From Pedobacter arcticus A12 (GTDB lineage Bacteria > Bacteroidota > Bacteroidia > Sphingobacteriales > Sphingobacteriaceae), in the NCBI RefSeq assembly GCF_000302595.1, contig NZ_JH947126.1, forward strand, positions 463,223-527,222: 64,000 bases of DNA, read 5' to 3'. Position numbers and translations under genes: made by a program. The notes beneath the pieces are model-generated. The model saw nothing but the letters and a program-made list of their open reading frames with translations, had not been told where the DNA came from and did no database searches. Within the stretch, counting starts at the first letter, position 1. Every line of letters starts with the position of its first letter. Positions 37,701-45,709 of the stretch are shown piece after piece.

Positions 37701-37947
37701 CGGTTCTTTCTTAAGAATAAACAACATAAGTTTCGGGTATAACATACCTAAGCAATTAACGTCAAAACTAAAAATTGGCAAAGCAAGAGCATACGTTACT
37801 GCTTATAATTTAGGCACAATAACCGGATACTCTGGTTATGATCCGGAAGTAAGCACAAGAAACAGCAGCGGCTTAACACCTGGTGTCGACTTTGGGGCTT
37901 ACCCAAGAAGTCGCTCTTTTGTTGCCGGTCTAAACTTATCATTTTAA
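34771..37947 (+). CDS. SusC-like TonB-dependent outer membrane transporter
   Basis: Second SusC transporter, 1,058 residues. Signal peptide (MKLKLLSRAVMLLVLLICANTSFAQ), carboxypeptidase-like domain (NVTGTVTDTEGIPLPGVNIKEK), EVLVVGYGSIKRKDYTGAV at ~112, plug (YVVDGIPQ, DIESIDVLKDAAATAIYGARG), and a barrel ending RSFVAGLNLSF. It differs throughout the barrel from the leftward SusC, so it is not a recent duplicate. SusD follows after 18 nt, then a PL15-type lyase with no gap. Probably imports heparin/heparan oligosaccharides. Confidence 0.96.
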   Translation: MKLKLLSRAVMLLVLLICANTSFAQSLNVTGTVTDTEGIPLPGVNIKEKGTKNGTVTDLNGKYALKLASKDAVLSFSYIGFSTVEEKIGNKSSLNVKLGADNKMMDEVLVVGYGSIKRKDYTGAVSSIKGDELSNVPVQDVASALTGRLAGVQVTASEGAPGAGISITVRGGGSITQSNEPLYVVDGIPQTEGLNFLDPTDIESIDVLKDAAATAIYGARGANGVVLVTTKQHKPGKTQVTYDTYYGAKKIARTLDVLNPYQYTILQYERSLGDATKTASFITNYGAFAELASLYANRPGIDWQDEVFGTANSQYHKVGVNGGNKETRFNLFYSFNNDEGIMVTSGAKKKVAKLSLNHTANEKLKLNGSISYSDQKVNGIGTGEGNSNFNQLQNVLTYRPTFGKAGNDQDLVDLDQDPILEGNSGNTLQNPLTNAESQQRQNFTKYLYLNAGLEYKLLKNITYKGLVSFRDANSNRTIFNNSRSVVARRNNGPFGEISDNNRHGWNYSNTLTYSNTFNKLHKFDLLLGQEQNYTITTYKNIQANGFPFETLGLNKLSEAATFLATSNIEDEKIFSLFSRANYSFKDKYLFSASLRADGSSKFGAGNRYGYFPAASAAWRIIEEDFMKNQTVVSDLKLRLSVGNAGNNRIANYSSLSLLNVGNYPLGDANNVTVYPNTLPNPNLKWEQTFSQNLGVDVSFLNHKIQLTAEAYSNKTKDLLLNAEVPMLSGYTNMLINAGSTSNKGLEFTLNTANINKKDFKWNTSFNISFNKNKVLSLTSGESFMYASSNWGVLSESDYIVRVGESLGQIYGYQSDGFYQVNDFDFNPTTQVYTLKPGISYDTNNSPQPGFLKLVNQNPADNLFITTEDDRVVIGNAYPIHVGGLTNTFVYKNFDLSVFLNWSYGNDVYNANKLYSSQTRLDYRSALSFVADRWLTIDASGNRLTDPQALTDLNKGKTVPAYNGAGTDVKLYDSIIEDGSFLRINNISFGYNIPKQLTSKLKIGKARAYVTAYNLGTITGYSGYDPEVSTRNSSGLTPGVDFGAYPRSRSFVAGLNLSF

Positions 37948-37965
37948 TCAATTAAATATAATATC

Positions 37966-39630
37966 ATGAGAAAAGTGAATAAAAGCATCTCTAAAAATAT
38001 ATCAAGGTACGCAGTAGTCGGACTTTTAGCCGCGTCAGTGCTTACCTTGGCTTCATCTTGCGAAAAATGGCTAGAAGAAGACCCCTACTCCCTATATGTT
38101 GCAGAAACCTATTTTAAAACGGTTGATGATGCTAAAAAAGCAACTTTAGGAGTTTATGAAACCATGTCGAAGTTAGAGACTTACGGGTTTTACATGTCCC
38201 TGGTTTATGATATCGATTCAGACATTGGTCATATGGACGGAACTGGCTTAAGCAATGACAACAGAACTATCGCTCACTACAATGTATCTCCGGGCCATAA
38301 TTACACCAGAAAAAGTTGGACTAGTTTGTATAACGGAATAGATAGAGCCAATCTGGCTATTGCTAAAATACCAGCCATGGATTTGTACAGCAATGGAACA
38401 GAGGCACAAAAGAAAGACTTGAAAAGATGTTTAGCAGAAGTTAAATTCTTAAGAGGAATGTATTATTTTGATTTGGTACGCTTATTTGGCGATGTGCCCC
38501 TGAAGTTAAAGTTTACGGAAGCATCAGACGATTTAAAGTTAGCTCGAACTGACAGAGAAACAGTGTACGATCAAATCATCACCGATATGAAAGAGGCGAT
38601 TGATGATATTCCAGAAGTATCACAGAAAGTAAATGATGAACGCGTGAGCAAAGGTGCAGTTAAAGGTATTTTAGCTCGAGTTTATCTATACAGAGGAGGA
38701 TATTCTTTAAGACAAGACGGAACCAGAAAACGTCCTGCTAATTATAAAGATTATTATGCAGAAACTGCTAGACTAACCAAAGAAATCATGGAGTCGGGGG
38801 AGCACTCGTTAAATTTGAGCTTCGAAAACATCTTCAGAAACTATTGCACTCTTAAACTGGAACCAAAGGAGTCGATGTTTGAAGTTGCTTTTTACAATGC
38901 AACCGGCGACAATGACAATAGCAGTTATGTGGGTTCATGGAACAGTCCAATATGTGATGCCGCTGCCCCTTTTGGAAGAGCTAATTCGTTTTATAAAGTA
39001 TCTCCTTTATTCTACAAAAAGTTTGCAGCAACAGATACTAGGAAAAAAGTAACTATTGCGACATTCCAAATTACCGCTACTGGCGATACCACCACATTAA
39101 AAGCAGGAACAAACAATGACCGGAAATGGGCGCCGGGTAAATGGAGACGTAACTGGCAGGGAACTTCACCAAAAAGCACAAACAATACCGATTTAAATTG
39201 GACTTTGTTAAGATATTCGGATGTGCTACTCATGAGAGCAGAAGCAGAATGGATGTCTAATAATGAACAACCAAATGTTGCAGCTTATTTAGCGATTAAC
39301 CAAGTAAGAAGAAGAGCTTATGGTTTACCGTTGGGAACAGTTAGTGCGGTAGATATTCCAACTACTGTAACAGGCTTGCCGTTTTTTGAAAAAATAAAAG
39401 AAGAAAGAGTTTTAGAACTAGCATACGAGGGATTGAGAAAAGGGGATTTAATTAGATGGAATATTTTAGGCGAAACACTTCGAAGTGCCGAAACAGCGTT
39501 AAAAGCTTACTCTACCGGCTTCCCTTATATCGCAGGAACTTATTTTGTAGATAATAAACACGAGTTATACCCTATCCCAACAAGAGAGCGAGAACTAAAT
39601 ATTAACTTAACACAAAACCCTAATTACTAA
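37966..39630 (+). CDS. SusD-like glycan-binding lipoprotein
   Basis: A 554-residue SusD/RagB lipoprotein with a long N-terminus and lipobox LASSC (Cys ~32) followed by EKWLEEDP. Typical elements are ETYFKTVDDAKKATLGVYETM, LAEVKFLRGMYYFDLVRLFGDVP, LLRYSDVLLMRAEAEW and the closing HELYPIPTRERELNINLTQNPNY. It lies between its SusC (18-nt gap) and the PL15-type lyase, whose ATG immediately follows this stop codon, implying translational coupling of binding protein and exolyase. Confidence 0.95.
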   Translation: MRKVNKSISKNISRYAVVGLLAASVLTLASSCEKWLEEDPYSLYVAETYFKTVDDAKKATLGVYETMSKLETYGFYMSLVYDIDSDIGHMDGTGLSNDNRTIAHYNVSPGHNYTRKSWTSLYNGIDRANLAIAKIPAMDLYSNGTEAQKKDLKRCLAEVKFLRGMYYFDLVRLFGDVPLKLKFTEASDDLKLARTDRETVYDQIITDMKEAIDDIPEVSQKVNDERVSKGAVKGILARVYLYRGGYSLRQDGTRKRPANYKDYYAETARLTKEIMESGEHSLNLSFENIFRNYCTLKLEPKESMFEVAFYNATGDNDNSSYVGSWNSPICDAAAPFGRANSFYKVSPLFYKKFAATDTRKKVTIATFQITATGDTTTLKAGTNNDRKWAPGKWRRNWQGTSPKSTNNTDLNWTLLRYSDVLLMRAEAEWMSNNEQPNVAAYLAINQVRRRAYGLPLGTVSAVDIPTTVTGLPFFEKIKEERVLELAYEGLRKGDLIRWNILGETLRSAETALKAYSTGFPYIAGTYFVDNKHELYPIPTRERELNINLTQNPNY

Positions 39631-42243
39631 ATGATGAAGCGCATTTTATCTAATGGATTGCAACTTGTTAGTGCTTTAATTGTAATATGTTTCGCATTTG
39701 AAGCTACTGCGCAACCCAGAATAAAGATAAATCAAGAAAATTTGATGAACGAGATGCGAGCTACGCCGTTTCCGTTAAATGCCGCTGTGATAATTAATAA
39801 AAAAGTAGCATTTATGTGGCCTTTATTGGGTAAAGGAAACGCCGGTTCTGTTTTGGACGGCGTTTCTGATACTTCAACAAAGAAACCAGATCCTAACGCC
39901 GTAAATTACAAGATACGGATCTCCAAAAACAAAAAATTTAAGAAAGGTACAATCACTGCAGAGACTTCATGGGCATTTTATAACCCAGCTGTTGAAATGG
40001 AAAGTGGTCTTTGGTATTGGCAATACGCTTACGTGGATAAGGGAAAAACCACTTGGTCTAAAACGCTGCGTTTTACGCTTAAAAATGGTACAGCTAAATT
40101 TTCTACACCAACTTTTGAAGATTTAATCGCAAAACTTCCTAAAACTCACCCCAGAGTTTGGGCGCAGCAAAACACGTGGGATACTTTTATAAAAAATAGT
40201 GTTGGTAAAGAAGAAAGAGGATGGTATTTAGATAAAGCTAACCAGCTTCTAAAAACAAAAATACTTCATATCAGTAATACTATCGATACCAGTAAAGTTG
40301 CCGAACTAAACGATAAACTTAAACAAAAAGCAATGCTCATCCGCGAAAGCAGAAGAGTTGTAGATAAGGAAGAGGCTAACACGGAAGTTTTAATCCGTTC
40401 CTATCTGCTAACTAAAGACGAGCGTTACTTTAAAGCAGCAATGGATAGGGTAAAAGAAATCATCAGTTGGCGAAACAGTGGCTTATTAGCTGGCGATTTT
40501 AACCAATCTACCCTGCTTTCATTAAGTTCAATGGCTTATGATTCTTTCTACAACATACTTTCTAAAGATCAGAAGCGATTACTTTTAGCAGAGATTAAAG
40601 AAAACGGCAATAGTTTTTTTGAGGAATTTGCAAACCATTTAGAAGCACATATTGCAGATAACCACTCTGTACAAATGACGCTCCGTATTTTAACCATGGC
40701 TGCTTTTTCTGCTTACGGCGAGCTGCCCGAAGCAGCAAAATGGGCAGATTACTGTTACAATTTATGGATTGCCCGCTTCCCTGGCGTAAATAACGATGGT
40801 GGCTGGCATAATGGAGATTCCTATTTCCATGTAAACATCAGAACCTTAGTAGAAGTGCCGTATTTTTATAGTCAGCTGAGTGGTTACGATTTTTTTAGCG
40901 ACCCCTGGTATCGAGGTTCTGCTATGTACGTAATTTATCAGCAACCTCCTTTTTCAAAATCAGGAGGTAACGGAAGCTCGCATCAAAATGTTGTAAAACC
41001 AAACGGCACCAGGGTTGGTTATGCAGATGCTATTGCTAAATTGACCAACAATACTTATTTAGCCGACTATGTAAATGTAATTAGAAAAGAAGAGCCAAAC
41101 ATCCTAAAAACAGGCTTTATGGCTAAACCAGGAGATTTATCTTGGTTCCGCTTACAATCGGATAAAACTTTACCAAAGGGTAAGGGCCTTAAAGACTTAT
41201 CATTATCGTATGTTTTCCCAAATACAGGTTTAGCAAGTGTAATGTCTAATTGGGGCAACATCAAACAAAGCGCCATGCTGTCATTTCGATCGAGCCCATA
41301 TGGTTCTACCTCTCATGCTTTAGCAAATCAGAATGCCTTTAACACTTTTTATGCAGGTAAACCTCTATTTTATAGCAGTGGGCACCACACCAGTTTTATC
41401 GACGAGCATGGTGTTTACAGCCACAGAAGCACCAGGGCGCATAACAGTATTTTGGCCAACGGAATGGGACAAAAAATAGGTACCGAAGGTTACGGATGGA
41501 TGCCACGATATTATAACGGCGAAAAAATCAGTTACTTTTTAGGTGATGCTTCTAATGCTTATGGTAAGGTAGCTTCGCCCCTTTGGTTAGAAAGAGGAAG
41601 ACTTTCAAAATTAGAATACTCGCCAAAAAATGGCTGGGACACCAATCATGTGAAAACATTTCGCAGGCACATTGTGAGTTTGGGCGGCGCCGATCTGGTT
41701 TTTATTTATGATGAATTAGAAGCCGATAGTGCAATAACCTGGAGCTATTTACTGCATAGCATTGAAAACCCAATGACGGTAGCAAATGATAAAGATTTTG
41801 TTCATGTACAGGCAAACAACCTAAACGGAATTTCTGACGCTTACCTTTTCTCTAAAGATAAGTTGAAGACTACCCAAACCGATAAGTTTTTTGTTCCGGC
41901 AATAAACTGGTTAAAATCCGATGATAACGGTGTATTTAAACCTTACAAAAATCATTGGCATTTTACAGCCACAACTCCCAATAGTAAAGTTTATCGTTTT
42001 GCAACGGTAATTAGTACGCACAGTAAAGACGGTAAAGCAATTACACCTAAGTATATTGACGCAAATACCATTGAGGTTGATAACTGGATTATTAAAGTAA
42101 ACTTAGCTGTAACAGGCAAAGCAACCTTCGCTATAAAAAACACAAAAGAACCGCTAAGTGTAATTTACGACGGCACTACAGTAATCAAAGAAAATGGTAA
42201 AACTGTTTCTTTAAAAGATCAATTGCCAGAATTGGAGATTTGA
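39631..42243 (+). CDS. PL15-type exolytic heparin/heparan lyase candidate (heparinase II/III family)
   Basis: An 870-residue exported lyase with signal peptide ending at FEATAQ (residue ~27). An N-terminal fibronectin-like beta domain (~30-160) precedes the toroid, which begins with THPRVWAQQNTWD. Candidate catalytic residues are His345 in ADNHSVQM, Tyr398 in HNGDSYFHVN, and a late His in YSHRSTRAHNSIL on the beta-sandwich, matching the His/Tyr/His plan of PL15 enzymes. Bacteroides PL15 subfamily 2 enzymes of about this size are exolytic heparinases releasing disaccharides. It directly abuts susD and so belongs to the SusCD operon. Family PL15 is the best guess; the heparinase II/III superfamily is certain. 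Confidence 0.8.
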   Translation: MMKRILSNGLQLVSALIVICFAFEATAQPRIKINQENLMNEMRATPFPLNAAVIINKKVAFMWPLLGKGNAGSVLDGVSDTSTKKPDPNAVNYKIRISKNKKFKKGTITAETSWAFYNPAVEMESGLWYWQYAYVDKGKTTWSKTLRFTLKNGTAKFSTPTFEDLIAKLPKTHPRVWAQQNTWDTFIKNSVGKEERGWYLDKANQLLKTKILHISNTIDTSKVAELNDKLKQKAMLIRESRRVVDKEEANTEVLIRSYLLTKDERYFKAAMDRVKEIISWRNSGLLAGDFNQSTLLSLSSMAYDSFYNILSKDQKRLLLAEIKENGNSFFEEFANHLEAHIADNHSVQMTLRILTMAAFSAYGELPEAAKWADYCYNLWIARFPGVNNDGGWHNGDSYFHVNIRTLVEVPYFYSQLSGYDFFSDPWYRGSAMYVIYQQPPFSKSGGNGSSHQNVVKPNGTRVGYADAIAKLTNNTYLADYVNVIRKEEPNILKTGFMAKPGDLSWFRLQSDKTLPKGKGLKDLSLSYVFPNTGLASVMSNWGNIKQSAMLSFRSSPYGSTSHALANQNAFNTFYAGKPLFYSSGHHTSFIDEHGVYSHRSTRAHNSILANGMGQKIGTEGYGWMPRYYNGEKISYFLGDASNAYGKVASPLWLERGRLSKLEYSPKNGWDTNHVKTFRRHIVSLGGADLVFIYDELEADSAITWSYLLHSIENPMTVANDKDFVHVQANNLNGISDAYLFSKDKLKTTQTDKFFVPAINWLKSDDNGVFKPYKNHWHFTATTPNSKVYRFATVISTHSKDGKAITPKYIDANTIEVDNWIIKVNLAVTGKATFAIKNTKEPLSVIYDGTTVIKENGKTVSLKDQLPELEI

Positions 42244-42415
42244 TGGAGTTTTATATAAAGGCTAAAAGCAGAATGCACAAAGCCTAAAGCTAAAAACCTT
42301 TATAATAACACATTATAATGATTGATTATGAAATTAAATAATGACTCTATGTAATTAAACAGGTTCTAAATATCATCCTCACTTTTTTAATTAAACCTTT
42401 TAAAAATAAAATGAA

Positions 42416-43279
42416 ATGAGAAAAAGCAGATTTAACTTAAGAAGTTACACGTTAATAACTTGTACAACTTTACTTTTTGCCTGTACCAAAAATAATGGAG
42501 TGGTAGAAAAACAAGCTTCTCTGACCACAGAAAATGGCATAGCACATTCCAGTATTAAAACACAAGCAAGTGGTAGTGTTTTGCTTAATGTGGATTATGA
42601 AACAGGTACCACCAACTCTGGAATTACTGGTGTAAACCCCACCAACGCTACTGCTTCCGATGCCGTTTACATGGTAAGCCCAGGCAGAAATGGCAATTAT
42701 GCAGTTGCGCACAAAGTTACGCTCGGACTTCCTGGCTATTTTTCAAACGACGCCTACAGAAGTGAAAGTGACGCAGACAATATTCCCGCTGCCAGATTTG
42801 CTTCCGGTGATGAGCGTCGCTATGAATTTAGTGTTTACTTAAAAGACTGGGAGCAATGGAATTCAAGTAACCCACCCTACGGCGATAATCTTTTCCAATG
42901 TAAAATTACTTCCGGCGCATCCGTACCCATTAGAATATTAACCAAAAGAAACTCAATTGTAACCAGAACTGGTGCTACTGCTCAAGATAATCTTGTTACA
43001 GACTTCAGACCTTACATCAATCAATGGATTGATTTTCGGATTGATGTGCTTTGGTCAAACACAACAACTGGCTATTTAAAGATTTACACTCGGTATCCTG
43101 GAGAACAAAATTACACCATCCGATTACAACGTCTCAATACAGTTACCTACACTGGAACTGCAGCACAACATGGATACATTAAATGGGGAGTGTATAGAGA
43201 AGCTGGAACAAGCTTTACTGATAACGCTTTAACACGTATTGCATACCATGATGACGTAAAAATCACTGCACTTAATTAA
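42416..43279 (+). CDS. putative heparin lyase I-like jelly-roll lipoprotein (PF14099-type)
   Basis: A 287-residue lipoprotein (lipobox LLFAC, Cys ~23). The mature part looks like a concanavalin-type jelly roll: VLLNVDYETGT, SDADNIPAARFASGDERRYEFSVYL, QWIDFRIDVLW, GYLKIYTRY and a last strand IKWGVYREAG. The order resembles the polysaccharide-lyase domain shared by heparin lyase I (PL13) and PL20-like enzymes, but the QWHG His signature of PL13 is missing. It could be a lyase of new specificity or a non-catalytic heparin-binding module. It sits 172 nt after the PL15-type gene and 77 nt before a PL12 gene, within the operon closed by the terminator at 45390. Confidence 0.6.
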   Translation: MRKSRFNLRSYTLITCTTLLFACTKNNGVVEKQASLTTENGIAHSSIKTQASGSVLLNVDYETGTTNSGITGVNPTNATASDAVYMVSPGRNGNYAVAHKVTLGLPGYFSNDAYRSESDADNIPAARFASGDERRYEFSVYLKDWEQWNSSNPPYGDNLFQCKITSGASVPIRILTKRNSIVTRTGATAQDNLVTDFRPYINQWIDFRIDVLWSNTTTGYLKIYTRYPGEQNYTIRLQRLNTVTYTGTAAQHGYIKWGVYREAGTSFTDNALTRIAYHDDVKITALN

Positions 43280-43356
43280 GTCCTCTTCCTCTTTTAATTT
43301 ACACAATAATGAATTAAAGATGAGTGTGGGCAAAACAAAAACATCTGAAGGCTAAC

Positions 43357-45369
43357 ATGGAAAATAAAACAAAAATTAAAACTGCTAGAGTAGTAACGGC
43401 GATTTCGTCTAAGTTAAGTCTCATTATTTGCGGAATTATTCTATTCAGTGTCAGCTATTCAGTTGCACAAACAAATAACAAAACAACATTACTTGCTAAG
43501 CTAGACCTTAACCGGTCTGGCTTAGCTCAAGTAAAAACCTATTACTTGGCAGGCAAAGCAGATAAAGCTATTGAGAGTTTATTGGTTTATTACAAAACCA
43601 GAAAAAACATCATCCATCCGGATTTAACAGTAAATGCTAGTACCGGAAAACCAATTGTTGGAACTTTAGCCGAAACAGATTTAAAAAGGGCAAACGACGC
43701 TTTAAACCACACCTTTTTTGTTATGAATGGCTACCCAGCCTTTGATTATGGAAAAGACATCAACTGGCAATATTGGCCAGTTAAAGACAATGAGCTCAAA
43801 TGGCAAATACACCGTATGGCTTGGTGGGATGCTATGGCTAAAACCTACACTGCTACAAATGACGAGCGCTATGCTAAGGAATGGGTATTTGAGTACGCAG
43901 ACTGGGTTCGTAAAAACCCGATAGGTTTATCTGAAGATAACGACAATTTTGCTTGGAGAAGTTTAGAGGTTAGTGAGCGATTAGAGCTACAATCAAAACT
44001 GTTCTTCTACTTCATCAACTCAAAAGCTTTTGACGAAGATTTTTTGGTTACTTTTTTAACCAACTATGCCAAACAGGCCGAACGGGTAATCAACAATTAC
44101 TCTACAGAGGGAAATCATCTATTGTTCCAAGCGCAACGCGTAATATACGCAGGCACTGTTTTTCCAGAATTAGCCGATGCAAAAAACTGGCAAAAAAGCG
44201 GAATAACAAAGTTAAACGAGCAAATTGGCATTCAGGTTTTTGCTGATGGCATGCATGATGAACTGGCATTTCATTACCATATTGCCAGTGCGAACACCTT
44301 TTACAAAGCTTTGAGGATGCTTGATTTAAATGGCATAGCATCCCAGTTTCCGCAATTTTACCTTGATAGATTAGAAAAAATGATGATGGCTGTTGTCGAG
44401 TTTTCATTCCCAGATTATAGCCACCCAATGTTCAGTGATTCGTGGTTAACAAGTAAATCTGTAATGATGAAAAACTTTAAAGATTGGTCTTCAGTTTACC
44501 CTAACAACAAAGTTTTAAAATATTTCGCAACAGATGGTAAAGAAGGTTCGTTGCCAAATCACACTTCGCACAGATTGCCAGACGGCGGCATCTACGCTTT
44601 CAGAAGTGGTTGGGACACTAATTCTACCAATTTGATATTAAAAGCAAGTAAACCAGCTTTTTGGCACAGTCAGCCAGATAATGGAACTTTTGAGATTTGG
44701 GTAAAAGGCAGAAATTTTATGCCCGACCCAGGAGCTTTTCTTTACTCGGGCAATGCAGCAGTTAACAAACAGAGAGACTATTTCCGCCAAACCAAACTGC
44801 ACAACACTTTAACGCTAGATAACCAGAATTTAACGGTTGATGCCAAAGAACTAAAATGGAGTACAAGCAACAAATTAGACGTACTGGTTTACGAAAACCC
44901 TAGTTACGAAAACCTAAAACATAGAAGATCAGTGTTTTTTGTCAACAAAAAGTTTTTTGTAATTGCTGATGAAGCTATTGGCAAAGCAACCGGTGATGTT
45001 GCAATTCATTTTGCATTTAAAGAGGGTGTAGTTGACGCAGATTATATTTCAAAATCTATAACCACCACCAACGCCGATTTAAATAATATTACCCTTAAAA
45101 CCTTTGCACCACAAAACGCTAATATGGTGGCCGAAGAAAATTTTGTTTCCTACAAATATAACGAGAAAATAAAACGTCCGGCTTTTGCAATACAAATGCC
45201 CAAAACCGAAAACCAAACACCTCGGTTTTTAACGGTAATTGTTCCGTTTAGCGGCATAGCAGTTGTGCCTAGCATTGATGCTAAATTCTTAAAAACAAAC
45301 GGAAATACGCTAAAAGTTAAAGTAACGGTTGACGGAAAATCTCATAAATTAAAATACCATTTGCGTTAA
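43357..45369 (+). CDS. PL12 heparinase III-like lyase (third copy)
   Basis: 670 residues from the ATG at 43357; a GTG 33 nt upstream is rejected as it adds an implausible leader. The long N-terminus carries a signal/anchor (LIICGIILFSVSYSVAQ). PL12 features match heparinase III closely: DYGKDINWQYWPVKDNELKWQ, TEGNHLLFQAQRVIYAG with Asn-His, LAFHYHIASANTFY with Tyr, and FWHSQPDNGTFEIWVKGRNF. All catalytic positions appear intact. It resembles the hepC product more than the lipoprotein PL12 does. It is the last gene of the rightward operon and is followed by an 11-bp terminator stem. Confidence 0.9.
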   Translation: MENKTKIKTARVVTAISSKLSLIICGIILFSVSYSVAQTNNKTTLLAKLDLNRSGLAQVKTYYLAGKADKAIESLLVYYKTRKNIIHPDLTVNASTGKPIVGTLAETDLKRANDALNHTFFVMNGYPAFDYGKDINWQYWPVKDNELKWQIHRMAWWDAMAKTYTATNDERYAKEWVFEYADWVRKNPIGLSEDNDNFAWRSLEVSERLELQSKLFFYFINSKAFDEDFLVTFLTNYAKQAERVINNYSTEGNHLLFQAQRVIYAGTVFPELADAKNWQKSGITKLNEQIGIQVFADGMHDELAFHYHIASANTFYKALRMLDLNGIASQFPQFYLDRLEKMMMAVVEFSFPDYSHPMFSDSWLTSKSVMMKNFKDWSSVYPNNKVLKYFATDGKEGSLPNHTSHRLPDGGIYAFRSGWDTNSTNLILKASKPAFWHSQPDNGTFEIWVKGRNFMPDPGAFLYSGNAAVNKQRDYFRQTKLHNTLTLDNQNLTVDAKELKWSTSNKLDVLVYENPSYENLKHRRSVFFVNKKFFVIADEAIGKATGDVAIHFAFKEGVVDADYISKSITTTNADLNNITLKTFAPQNANMVAEENFVSYKYNEKIKRPAFAIQMPKTENQTPRFLTVIVPFSGIAVVPSIDAKFLKTNGNTLKVKVTVDGKSHKLKYHLR

Positions 45370-45389
45370 AAACCAGCATTCAAATTTCT

Positions 45390-45432
45390 ACATCGCATCA
45401 TTATCAAATAGTGATGCGATGTTTTCTTTTTA
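45390..45432 (+). terminator. terminator of the rightward SusCD-lyase operon
   Basis: Perfect 11-bp stem (45390-45400 with 45412-45422), 11-nt loop, followed by TTTCTTTTT. It lies 20 nt after the PL12 stop. Confidence 0.9.
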
Positions 45433-45640
45433 CCTCCACATCACTTCAGTGGAATTGTTAATCATTTGCCCAATTTCTTATTTCGCAAGCACACATCACA
45501 CTCCTCAAACATTATCGCTCCCATTTTATAAAACTCCCTAGTAATTGCCAAAGCAGGTTATAAGCGTACCTTTCCACCATTTAATTTTGGTTTCAACCAA
45601 ATCGAAAGCATTTTAAACAAATCCAAAAGCTAAAACCGGC

Positions 45641-45648
45641 TACCTTCG
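45641..45648 (+). promoter_or_regulatory. candidate -7 element of the sulfatase operon
   Basis: TACCTTCG in the context GCTACCTTCG lies 61 nt before the sulfatase start. It shares the GCTAnnTTCG form with motifs at 34740 and 22881-22888 and resembles the Bacteroidetes TAnnTTTG box; no -33 partner is evident. Confidence 0.3.
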
Positions 45649-45709
45649 CTAATTTCACGTTCCAATTATAAAAAGCTTAACATCAGCTTTACATATACAT
45701 TTTTTAAAA

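Larger units (their letters stand above)
45370..45709. other. intergenic gap between PL12 and the sulfatase group
   Basis: 340 nt. Contains the operon terminator (45390-45432), a 7-bp interrupted palindrome TTTGGTTTCAACCAAA at 45586-45601, and the -7-like TACCTTCG at 45641-45648 before the first sulfatase. Nothing else was recognised. Confidence 0.5.
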
